Shown here: positions 16,976-23,979 of the stretch, in pieces | Layout: every line of letters starts with the position of its first letter | How positions within the stretch are numbered: the first letter of the stretch is position 1 | Assembly: GCA_027294815.1 (NCBI GenBank) | Contig: JAPULP010000200.1 | Location: forward strand, 1-37,544 | Direction: 5' to 3' | Origin: Gemmatimonadota bacterium | GTDB taxonomy: Bacteria > Gemmatimonadota > Gemmatimonadetes > Gemmatimonadales > GWC2-71-9 | Length of the DNA: 37,544 nucleotides | Notes under the pieces: generated by a model | The model's input: only the letters and a program-made list of their open reading frames with translations | Databases searched by the model: none | Told to the model about the DNA's origin: nothing | Translations under genes and position numbers: made by a program

Positions 16976-17614
16976 TCAACTCCGTCCCTCCTCCGATGTT
17001 TCCGCCAGGTGACGCTCCACAACGCCCCAAGCTGCCTGCTCCACCGCGTCCGCCGATTTGGTCGCGTCGACGTGCACCACACCATTCCCCGAGGCCTGGA
17101 GAAACACCTCTGCCACGCGTTGGTGCCACACGCGGCCCTCGCGCTCGATCCGATCCGGCTCCTTGCCGTCGTGGGCCTGGCGTTTCAGACCCAACTCGGC
17201 CGGGAGGTCCAACACGATGGTCAAGTCCGGCCTGAGGCCGTCGGTCGCCAACTCGTTAGCCCCCATGACCCGTTCCCGGGGGAGACCCCGGCCTGCTATC
17301 TGGTACGCCTCCGTAGAAAGGTCGTAGCGGTCACTCAACACCACCCTTCCGCTCTCCAGCGCTGGGCGAATGACCTTGGCCACCTGGTCTGCACGCGCCG
17401 CAAGCATGAGGAATAGCTCCGCAAGCGGGGTGGCGTGCATTTCGGCATCGAGGGCGGCCGCACGCGCCGCCTCAGCGAGCGGCGTCCCACCCGGCTGCCG
17501 CACCTCGAGCACATCATGCCCAGCGGCACGCAGGCGGCTCGCCAAGCGCCCGACCAGGGTTGTTTTCCCCGCCCCCTCGGGGCCGTCTACGACGATGAAT
17601 GTCCCCACCCTCAC
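16976..17614 (-). CDS. tmk: Thymidylate kinase
   Basis: Phosphorylates dTMP to dTDP with ATP. The 212-residue product has a P-loop GPEGAGKTT at 11-19, the TMK DRYDLSTEAYQ motif and a lid region rich in basic residues (about 145-165). The P-loop has Ala-Gly rather than an Arg, so the catalytic arginine is probably supplied by the lid as in E. coli-type enzymes (inference). GTG at 17612-17614 immediately follows the prmC stop; another in-frame GTG is two codons on. The next gene, the S41 protease, starts 34 nt after its end. Confidence 0.95.
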   Translation of the reverse strand: MRVGTFIVVDGPEGAGKTTLVGRLASRLRAAGHDVLEVRQPGGTPLAEAARAAALDAEMHATPLAELFLMLAARADQVAKVIRPALESGRVVLSDRYDLSTEAYQIAGRGLPRERVMGANELATDGLRPDLTIVLDLPAELGLKRQAHDGKEPDRIEREGRVWHQRVAEVFLQASGNGVVHVDATKSADAVEQAAWGVVERHLAETSEEGRS

Positions 17615-18508
17615 CTAGACGTTCCCGCCGTGTGCGGGGTTGCAAAGCAGATATCGCGGCCGATCGAAAACGTCTTTCTCGATTTTCGCCGACCAGCCGT
17701 TACGCCCGGCAATGTCGATCGCCGGGTCCGCCCGCCGGGCGTCTACTTCCAGCACAAGCAAACCACCGGGATTCAGATGATCCATGGCATCTTCGAGTAT
17801 TCGCCGGATGTGCCACATACCGTTTTCGGGACTTACCAACGCATCGCGCGGTTCGTAGAGACGCACACCGTCGTCTAGGTCTTCGAACTCGCCCCCCGTA
17901 ACATACGGCGGATTGGTCACGATCGCGTCGAGGGTCGTTTCGCGAACCGGCTCGAAGAACTCGCCCACACGAAAATCGACCAAGGTATCCGACTTGACGG
18001 CGGCGGCATTGTCCGCTGCAACAGCCATCGCCTTCGCCGAGGTATCGGTCGCGATTACCCGTGAGAACGAGCCTTCCACCGCCAGGCTGAGCGCAATGCA
18101 GCCGCTCCCGGTTCCGATATCTGCGACGATTCCATGACGCCCCTCCGCCTCAGCCCAGTCGAGCACACGTTGTACCAAACCTTCGGTCTCCGGCCGAGGG
18201 ATCAGAACGCGCCGATCCACTCTCAAGTCCAACGTGCGGAACCCTGCGGTACCCATCGCGTAGGCCAGAGGTTCTCCCTCGGCGCGGCGCTCCACAGCAT
18301 CTCGAAAGCGCTCCCACGTATCGTCGCTCATTGGCTTCCGGGCTGCACGCAGCGCGGCAAGCGGGTCGCTCTTCGTGATCGTTCCCCACAGTGCCAAGGA
18401 CTCCGGGCGAGACTCACGAATCCCCACGCTCCCCAATCGCCCGGCAGCCCATCCGAGAGCCTCCCCTTGGGTGGCGGGGACCGGGTTAGTACTCCGCTCG
18501 CTCTTCAA
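17615..18508 (-). CDS. prmC: Peptide chain release factor glutamine methyltransferase
   Basis: Methylates the Gln of the GGQ motif in release factors using S-adenosylmethionine. The visible core is VADIGTGSGCIALSLA (SAM site) and the catalytic NPPYV motif (DAIVTNPPYV), preceded by the LIPRPETE segment typical of PrmC. The frame is open far upstream through prfA, and no ATG gives a sensible start. TTG at 18506-18508, overlapping the prfA end by 23 nt, yields 297 residues, a normal length; GTG further in would cut into the N-domain. The N-terminal domain is recognisable but poorly conserved. Adjacent to its substrate gene prfA, a common arrangement. Confidence 0.93.
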   Translation of the reverse strand: MKSERSTNPVPATQGEALGWAAGRLGSVGIRESRPESLALWGTITKSDPLAALRAARKPMSDDTWERFRDAVERRAEGEPLAYAMGTAGFRTLDLRVDRRVLIPRPETEGLVQRVLDWAEAEGRHGIVADIGTGSGCIALSLAVEGSFSRVIATDTSAKAMAVAADNAAAVKSDTLVDFRVGEFFEPVRETTLDAIVTNPPYVTGGEFEDLDDGVRLYEPRDALVSPENGMWHIRRILEDAMDHLNPGGLLVLEVDARRADPAIDIAGRNGWSAKIEKDVFDRPRYLLCNPAHGGNV

Positions 18509-19544
18509 GGTAGGTGGTGCGGAGCGCGTCGATGACCTCATCGAGATCCCCGTCGAGGACGGCTTCGAGCTTGTGGACGGTGAAGTTGATGCGGTGGTCG
18601 GTCTCGCGGTTCTGCGGGAAGTTGTAGGTGCGAATCTTGGCCGACCGGTCACCCGTTCCGACCATCGCGCGGCGCTCGCGCGCCCGTTCCGCCTCCTTCT
18701 CGGCGAGGAACCGATCCAGCATGCGGGCTCGCAGCACCTCCATCGCCTTGATCTTGTTCTGGAGCTGCGATTTCTGGTCCTGGCACTGGACCACAAGTCC
18801 GGTGGGGACATGCGTAATACGCACCGCGCTGTCGGTGGTATTCACGCTCTGGCCGCCCGGGCCGGACGACCTGAACACGTCGATCTTGAGATCGCTCTCG
18901 TCGATCTTGACGTCGACGTCTTCGGCTTCCGGCAGGATGGCAACGGTGGCTGCGGACGTGTGAATCCTGCCCTGGGTCTCCGTCGCGGGTACGCGCTGGA
19001 CGCGGTGCACGCCGGATTCGTACCGGAGCCGCCCGTACGCCGCGTCTCCTTTGACCTTGAACACGGCGTCCTTGACGCCGCCGAGCTTGCCCTCGGAGAG
19101 GGAGACCGTCTCCACGAACCAACCTCGGCGCTCGGCGTACCGCTGGTACATCCTGAGCAGGTCCGCGGCGAACAGGGCAGCCTCGTCTCCCCCCGTCCCG
19201 GCCCGTATCTCGACGATTGTATCGCGGTCGTCGAGGGGATCGGGCGGGACGAGCAACTGCTGGAGCTCTTGCTGCAGGTCCGCAACCTCGGGTTCGAGGT
19301 GCTCGACATCCGCCTCGGCTAATTCGACCAGCTCGGGGTCGGGTTCCCGAGACATCTCCCGGGCCTGATCCAACTCTCCATTGAGCTTGTCGAGGCGGGT
19401 TGCGGTCCGACGGATTTGGTCCAGCCGGGCGTGCTCCCGGCCAAGCGCCTTGAGCTTCTCGTGGTCAGCAGCGACCGCCGGGTCGGCGAGTTGCTGCTCG
19501 ATTTCGGCCGCGCGAGCAAGCGCGGCTTCGAGCCGCGCCTGCAA
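18486..19544 (-). CDS. prfA: Peptide chain release factor 1
   Basis: Terminates translation at UAA and UAG. The 352-residue product has the RF1 layout: N-terminal helical domain, then the RAGTGGDEAALFAADL segment, the PAT tripeptide of the anticodon loop (RVPATETQGRIHTSA), the catalytic GGQ in SSGPGGQSVNTTDS, and the AKIRTYNFPQNRETDHR tail signature. It starts at TTG (19542-19544), two bases after the rpmE stop, with a GAGG just upstream. The C-terminus overlaps the presumed prmC start. Confidence 0.97.
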   Translation of the reverse strand: MQARLEAALARAAEIEQQLADPAVAADHEKLKALGREHARLDQIRRTATRLDKLNGELDQAREMSREPDPELVELAEADVEHLEPEVADLQQELQQLLVPPDPLDDRDTIVEIRAGTGGDEAALFAADLLRMYQRYAERRGWFVETVSLSEGKLGGVKDAVFKVKGDAAYGRLRYESGVHRVQRVPATETQGRIHTSAATVAILPEAEDVDVKIDESDLKIDVFRSSGPGGQSVNTTDSAVRITHVPTGLVVQCQDQKSQLQNKIKAMEVLRARMLDRFLAEKEAERARERRAMVGTGDRSAKIRTYNFPQNRETDHRINFTVHKLEAVLDGDLDEVIDALRTTYLEERAEY

Positions 19545-19546
19545 GG

Positions 19547-19765
19547 TTAACCCTCTTTCTTGGCAGTCTTGGTCGAGTACCGCTGCCGGAAGCGTTCAAC
19601 GCGACCGGCCGTATCGACGAGACGCTGCTTTCCCGTGAAAAACGGGTGGCAACGCCCGCAGATCTCGACGTGAATCGAGGAAAGGGTCGAGCGGGTCTCG
19701 AAGGTATTGCCGCAAGCGCATAGCGCTGTGACCACGTGATATTCGGGGTGAATTTTCGTCTTCAC
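19547..19765 (-). CDS. rpmE: 50S ribosomal protein L31, zinc-binding type
   Basis: 72-residue L31. The zinc-type cysteines are all present (C16, C18 in CACGNTF; C36, C39 in ICGRCHPF), so this is the C+ form rather than the Zn-independent paralogue. The start is GTG at 19763-19765, with GGAG seven bases upstream. The C-terminus is lysine-rich. First gene of the minus-strand cluster and divergent from the Crp/Fnr regulator. Confidence 0.97.
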   Translation of the reverse strand: MKTKIHPEYHVVTALCACGNTFETRSTLSSIHVEICGRCHPFFTGKQRLVDTAGRVERFRQRYSTKTAKKEG

Positions 19766-19809
19766 CGTTCACTCCAATAGCTGTCCAACGATTGAATTTG
19801 AGCGCGGAA

Positions 19810-19838
19810 ATATAACCGGGACAGTGACTTGAGAGCAA
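19810..19838 (-). promoter_or_regulatory. Candidate promoter of rpmE-prfA-prmC-tmk
   Basis: On the minus strand TTGCTC (19833-19838) is followed after 17 bases by TTATAT (19810-19815), about 45 bases before the rpmE start. Both boxes are fair matches and the spacing is ideal. Pattern only. Confidence 0.4.
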
Positions 19839-19859
19839 CAGCGAGGTCCGTTTTCTTAA

Positions 19860-19888
19860 TTGACACGACCTCCGGCCCTCGCTAATCT
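19860..19888 (+). promoter_or_regulatory. Strong sigma-70 type promoter of the Crp/Fnr gene
   Basis: A perfect -35 TTGACA (19860-19865), a 17-base spacer and TAATCT (19883-19888) predict a transcript start near 19895. That lies after the in-frame TTG at 19888 and so supports ATG 19918 as the translation start. It lies in the divergent intergenic region with rpmE. Confidence 0.65.
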
Positions 19889-19917
19889 TGACGGGCGTCT
19901 CGCCTGCGAGCATCCAC

Positions 19918-20589
19918 ATGTCGGTGGCTATCACCCTCAAATCCGTACCACTTTTCGCGCACCTGGCTGAACACGAACTCAGGCGGGTGGCTGAATTGAC
20001 CCGTCGGCGCAAATACCCCAAGGGCAGCGTCATCTTGTTCGAGGACGACCCCGGCGATGCCCTGTACGTCGTGGTTGCGGGACATGTCAAGGTCGTTCTC
20101 ATCGGGGAGGACGGCCGGGAAGTCATCCTGGCCACCTTGGCCGACGGCGATTTCTTCGGTGAGATGTCGCTGATCGACGATGAGCCCCGGTCGGCCCACG
20201 TGATAGCCATGGAGAGTTCGGATCTCTTGGTGTTGCGGAGAGACGATTTCCAGCGTTGCCTCGACGAAACCCCACGCATCGCCATCGGTCTCTTGAGAGC
20301 ACTCACCCGACGACTCCGCCTTGCCGACAGCAAGATCGGCGGATTGGTGCTACTGGACGTCACGGGTCGGGTGGCCCGAATCCTTCTGGAGATGGCCGAC
20401 GAAAACGATGGGGTAGTGATCCAAAAAAAGGTGACCCACCACCAAATTGCTCAGATGATCGGGTCGAGCCGCGAAACCGTCTCCCGGACGATGCGGACCC
20501 TCGCGGAGGAAAATCTCATCGAGATGGTCGGAAAGACGATCAAGGTACGGAACCGCGCGGCCATGGAGGCCGCCGCGGGATTACGGTGA
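19918..20589 (+). CDS. Crp/Fnr-family transcriptional regulator
   Basis: A 223-residue regulator with an N-terminal cyclic-nucleotide-binding beta-roll (about 10-125), a long dimer helix and a C-terminal winged helix-turn-helix (VTHHQIAQMIGSSRETVSRTM, about 172-192). The phosphate-binding cassette is well kept (GEMSLIDDEPRSAHV), including the Arg-Ser pair that contacts cyclic nucleotide in Crp, so ligand binding is plausible. There are no Fnr-type cysteine clusters. ATG 19918 is preferred over TTG 19888 because of the promoter position. Target genes are not evident, though the MBL protein and the Mla set follow on the same strand. Confidence 0.93.
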   Translation: MSVAITLKSVPLFAHLAEHELRRVAELTRRRKYPKGSVILFEDDPGDALYVVVAGHVKVVLIGEDGREVILATLADGDFFGEMSLIDDEPRSAHVIAMESSDLLVLRRDDFQRCLDETPRIAIGLLRALTRRLRLADSKIGGLVLLDVTGRVARILLEMADENDGVVIQKKVTHHQIAQMIGSSRETVSRTMRTLAEENLIEMVGKTIKVRNRAAMEAAAGLR

Positions 20590-20675
20590 GGGATCTCACG
20601 GAGTGCAGGTGACCCTATGCCTAGCTTGCCGCCGGACGAAACCGCCAGATTACACGCTGTGGAAGGGATGACGGC

Positions 20676-21539
20676 ATGTATCGAGTGACTTTCTGGGGTA
20701 CCCGGGGGTCGATCCCGACTCCGGGAGCCGGGACGTCACGTTACGGCGGCAACACGCCGGCGCTGGAGGTTCGTTACGAGACCTCGAATGGCGCCGAGGT
20801 GCTGATTCTCGACGCGGGAACTGGTGTACGAGCCCTGGGCCAACAGCTTTCCTCGAACGGAAAGCCGGTGAGCGTGGATCTCCTCGTGAGTCACACGCAT
20901 TGGGACCACATACAGGGACTGCCGTTTTTCAGGCCGTTCTTCGAACCGGGAAATGCAATCCGGATTTGGGGAGCCCGACAGGGTGGAATCGACTTGGAGG
21001 AGATCCTTCGGAACCAGATGAGTCCGGTGGTTTTCCCGGTTCCGCTGGACAGCTTGGCGGCCGAGTTGGTGGTCAACCACATCGAACCGGGCGCGTTCGA
21101 GTTGGCGGGTTTCCAGGTTCGAGCGATGCAGGTGCGGCACCCGGGCATGACCTTGGCGTTTCGCCTCACGCCGGTGGGCGGCGGTGCAAGCTTCGCTTAC
21201 GCACCGGACAACGAGTTGGGGTCTGGCGGAGATTACGACGTACCGGCGTCGTGGCGCGAGGATTTCGTCGAGTTTCTGAGCGGAGCCGACGTGCTGATCC
21301 ACGACGCGATGTACACCTCCGACGAGTTGGAACGTTACCGAGGCTGGGGGCACTCCTCGAATCTCGAAGCCATCGAGATCGCGACGGAGGCGGGGGTAAA
21401 GCAGTTGGTGATGTTTCATCACCGCCCGGAACACGACGACGACCAAGTCGACATCATGGTGCAAGAGACACAGGAGGCCGCCGCGGGAAGCGGGGTCGAT
21501 GTGGTTGCGGCCCATGAAGGAATGGAAATTACCCTGTAG
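20676..21539 (+). CDS. MBL-fold metallohydrolase (GTRGSIPTPG type)
   Basis: A 287-residue metallo-beta-lactamase-fold protein. The opening FWGTRGSIPTPG...RYGGNT and the metal motif HTHWDH (H73, H75, D77, H78) define a widespread family of unassigned hydrolases related to the RNase Z/PhnP group. Later metal-binding histidines are likely in the IHDAMY and MFHHRPEHDDD segments. ATG 20676 has GAAGGG nearby. It follows the Crp/Fnr gene by 86 nt, so shared transcription is possible. A role in cyclic-nucleotide turnover would be guesswork. Confidence 0.85.
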   Translation: MYRVTFWGTRGSIPTPGAGTSRYGGNTPALEVRYETSNGAEVLILDAGTGVRALGQQLSSNGKPVSVDLLVSHTHWDHIQGLPFFRPFFEPGNAIRIWGARQGGIDLEEILRNQMSPVVFPVPLDSLAAELVVNHIEPGAFELAGFQVRAMQVRHPGMTLAFRLTPVGGGASFAYAPDNELGSGGDYDVPASWREDFVEFLSGADVLIHDAMYTSDELERYRGWGHSSNLEAIEIATEAGVKQLVMFHHRPEHDDDQVDIMVQETQEAAAGSGVDVVAAHEGMEITL

Positions 21540-21597
21540 CACTCGGGAGGCCACCGAGCGGTTGCAACAGTTGGGCGGATTGTAATAACATAGGCGC

Positions 21598-22377
21598 GTG
21601 ATCGCGCGTATTTCCGCCCTCGGCAACGTTGGAGTGCGCTGGTTGACCCGTTTTGGGGCACTGGCAAGCTTTCTATTCCTCACCGTCGGCGCGTGGGCCT
21701 CGCTGCCGCGGGCGGGACGTCGGGTTGTCCGTCGGGTGTTCCTCAATCAGGTCTGGTTCACGGCGATTCAAGCGATCCCCCTGATCGCCATGCTCTCGGG
21801 CATTCTGAGCTTTATCGTCATCTCCCAGGCGGTACGCGAACTGGGGCAAATAGGGGCCACCGAGCTGCTCGGGACGTTGATAGTGGTCGCGATCGTCCGC
21901 GAATTGGGGCCGCTGCTGACCGCGTTGACCGTTGCCGGTCGATCGGGTACGGCGATCGCCGCGGAATTGGCAACCAACCGGGTCATGGGAGAAATCGACG
22001 CGCTCGAGGGGATGGGGATAGACCCGGTGCACTACCTCGTCCTCCCTCGCTTTCTCGGCGCTATCTGCTCGGTCTTCGGACTGATCATCCTTTTCGATAT
22101 CGTCGCGGTGCTTGCCGGGCTCGGAGCGGCCGTGGCCAACGGGATGACGGCGGCTCGATATTTCGACATTGTCCTCGCGTCGATCACGTTCCGCGACGTC
22201 TGGTTGTCGGGCGCTAAGGGGATGGTCTTCGGAATAGTGATAGGTACCGTGCCCGCGTTTCACGGTTTGCGCGCGGGTAAGGCGGCAACGCAAGTACCGG
22301 TGGCGGCCGGTCAGGCCGTTGTGGTCAGTATTGTCGGGATTTTCGTACTGGCCGCCGTTTTCGTTGCGCTCAGCTGA
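21598..22377 (+). CDS. mlaE: MlaE-family lipid ABC transporter permease
   Basis: Integral membrane component of an MCE/Mla-type phospholipid transporter. The 259-residue product has five or six hydrophobic helices and the MlaE hallmarks: an internal REL...L..L..AGR.G.A..AEL segment (IVRELGPLLTALTVAGRSGTAIAAELAT), EIDALEGMGIDP, and a later G..G.VFG...G. The start is GTG 21598. The TGA stop overlaps the ATG of the ATPase-like gene by one base. By family knowledge it pairs with an ATPase (MlaF) and an MCE protein (MlaD), both downstream. Confidence 0.93.
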   Translation: MIARISALGNVGVRWLTRFGALASFLFLTVGAWASLPRAGRRVVRRVFLNQVWFTAIQAIPLIAMLSGILSFIVISQAVRELGQIGATELLGTLIVVAIVRELGPLLTALTVAGRSGTAIAAELATNRVMGEIDALEGMGIDPVHYLVLPRFLGAICSVFGLIILFDIVAVLAGLGAAVANGMTAARYFDIVLASITFRDVWLSGAKGMVFGIVIGTVPAFHGLRAGKAATQVPVAAGQAVVVSIVGIFVLAAVFVALS

Positions 22378-23051
22378 TGACCGACGCGCCACTGGTTTTC
22401 CGCGACGTTCCCTTGAACGACGGTGGGGCAGCAACCGTCACCCTCGAGGTACCGGCGCATCGCGCCGTTTCGGTCGTGGGTGGCGAGAACAGCGGCATCG
22501 CCCTCCTCGGCCGAATGGCGTTGGGCTTCATCACGCCAACCAGTGGACACCTGACGGTGCTCGGCACCGAGCTTGCGACACTGTCCAGGCGGGACTTGCT
22601 CGCGTATCGGCGCCGGGTGGGCTACCTTCCCGCAGGGAACGGCTTGCTGCAGAATCTCACGCTGCGACAGAACGTTGCGTTGCCCTTGCGGTTCGGCAGT
22701 GACCTTTCCGAGCGCGAAATCGAAAGCCGGTTGAACATCATGCTCGCTGCGGCCGGACTCGCCGCCGTGGGGCATCTGCGACCCACACAGGCCTCCGAGG
22801 AGCAGCAACGTCGGGCCGCCATGGCCCGCGCGTTGGCCTTTGACCCCAAGCTCGTGATTCTCGAGGAGCCTTTTATTGGACTCACGGATCGGGCGGCGAG
22901 GAACGTCCTCGAAACAGCCCGGGGGGGTGACAGCGGCGAAGGTTCGCACCGCACCGTCTTTGCCGTGGGTTCCAACGTTCCGGCCTTGGTGTCTCGGCGC
23001 TTCGAGCTGCGCTATCGACTGATACGCGGCGTGCTACAGCAGGAGGATTGA
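22377..23051 (+). CDS. MlaF-like ABC ATPase homologue lacking the catalytic motifs (pseudo-ATPase)
   Basis: A 224-residue protein whose position and overall alignment match MlaF. Nearly every functional motif is replaced. Walker A reads GGENSGIA (35-42), so the essential Lys and Ser/Thr are Ile41 and Ala42. The Q-loop glutamine is Ala (86). The LSGG signature reads ASEEQ (139-143). Walker B reads LVILEE (159-164), with Glu for the Mg2+ Asp. The switch His is lost (GSN, 198-200). The hydrophobic core and the QRRAAMARALAFDP helix survive, and the frame is intact with normal codon use, so it is not an ordinary decayed gene. It is probably still the structural partner of MlaE, but ATP hydrolysis by this subunit looks very unlikely. 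Confidence 0.85.
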   Translation: MTDAPLVFRDVPLNDGGAATVTLEVPAHRAVSVVGGENSGIALLGRMALGFITPTSGHLTVLGTELATLSRRDLLAYRRRVGYLPAGNGLLQNLTLRQNVALPLRFGSDLSEREIESRLNIMLAAAGLAAVGHLRPTQASEEQQRRAAMARALAFDPKLVILEEPFIGLTDRAARNVLETARGGDSGEGSHRTVFAVGSNVPALVSRRFELRYRLIRGVLQQED

Positions 23052-23058
23052 CTGGGGC

Positions 23059-23979
23059 GTGGAATCGTATCGCGACTTCACGGTTGGCCTTTTTATTCTG
23101 GCAAGCATCGGGATCATCCTGGGATTGCTCGTCATTACGAGCAATGCGCTGGACGACCGTCAGGATTTCTACATGCGCGCCGCGACGGCGGATGGACTGA
23201 CACAAGACACCAGAGTGTCGTTACGGGGACTGCAGATCGGTCGCGTTACCCAGGTCAATCCTCGGGTGGATGATGCGGGCGTGTCGTTCGTCGCCCGACT
23301 CAGTCTCCGACGAACGTACCCGGACGGAACGCTGTTACAGCTTCCCGTCGGCACACGTGCCGTGATCGCCGCGCCGCTCCCGATCTCCATCGCAGCGGCG
23401 GCGGTGGACTTGGAAATCCCAGGTCAAGCGGCGGGGACCGAATTCCTCCAACCTGGCGACACGATTGACTCCGACCGCATTCCAGGGGCCGTGGACCTTC
23501 TCGGCCAAGTTGCCACGGCTCTGAAGAGCGAAGTACTCCAAACGCTGGCGCAGACGCAGGTATTGATCGAACAGAGCACGAGGACGATCGCCGAAACCCA
23601 CGGCATCATCGAATCCACGCAACGCCTCATTGGCACGACCACCCCGAAGGTGGAACAGGCATTGGAACTGTTGGCAGCGAGCCTCGAGCGCACCGACCAA
23701 ATCCTCGCGGAGATCTCGCCCCGTGTTGGTCCGCTGCAGGACAGCCTCATGGCGACGCTTGCACAGGCGAGGCGTATCTTGACGTCGTTCGACACGCTGG
23801 CGACCACAGCGCACGAATTGTTGGCCGAAAATCGCAATGTCATCCAAGAGGCATTGGCCCGTCTCGCGCACACCACCACAGTGCTGGACCATTTCGCCGA
23901 GCAAGTGACACGTCGTCCCCTTCGCTTCCTCACCGGCGTCACCCTACCACCGCCGGACACGACGGAAAAACGGCGATGA
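23059..23979 (+). CDS. mlaD: MlaD-family MCE-domain lipid transport protein
   Basis: A 306-residue single-pass periplasmic protein. An N-terminal anchor (VGLFILASIGIILGLLVI) is followed by the MCE domain at ~37-115 (DGLTQDTRVSLRGLQIGRVTQV, GTRAVIA), and a long helical, coiled-coil-prone C-terminal part (about 160-285) with many Gln, Thr and Leu. By family knowledge MCE rings form a hydrophobic channel for lipids, and the long helical tail may extend this across the periplasm. GTG 23059 is used, 7 nt after the pseudo-ATPase stop. No MlaC or MlaB is near. The stop overlaps the HD-GYP ATG (ATGA). Confidence 0.92.
   Translation: MESYRDFTVGLFILASIGIILGLLVITSNALDDRQDFYMRAATADGLTQDTRVSLRGLQIGRVTQVNPRVDDAGVSFVARLSLRRTYPDGTLLQLPVGTRAVIAAPLPISIAAAAVDLEIPGQAAGTEFLQPGDTIDSDRIPGAVDLLGQVATALKSEVLQTLAQTQVLIEQSTRTIAETHGIIESTQRLIGTTTPKVEQALELLAASLERTDQILAEISPRVGPLQDSLMATLAQARRILTSFDTLATTAHELLAENRNVIQEALARLAHTTTVLDHFAEQVTRRPLRFLTGVTLPPPDTTEKRR

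Noticed and set aside
20617..20688. 23-codon ORF (MPSLPPDE...) before the MBL gene
   Set aside because: Too short and without support; overlaps the start of a confident gene.
20676..21539. Idea that the MBL-fold protein is a cyclic-AMP phosphodiesterase serving the neighbouring Crp regulator
   Set aside because: The family opening and metal motif point to a broad, unassigned MBL group; adjacency alone does not support this.
21562..21588. Promoter TTGCAA / TAATAA before mlaE
   Set aside because: Spacer is only 15 bases and the site would leave almost no leader; too weak to list.
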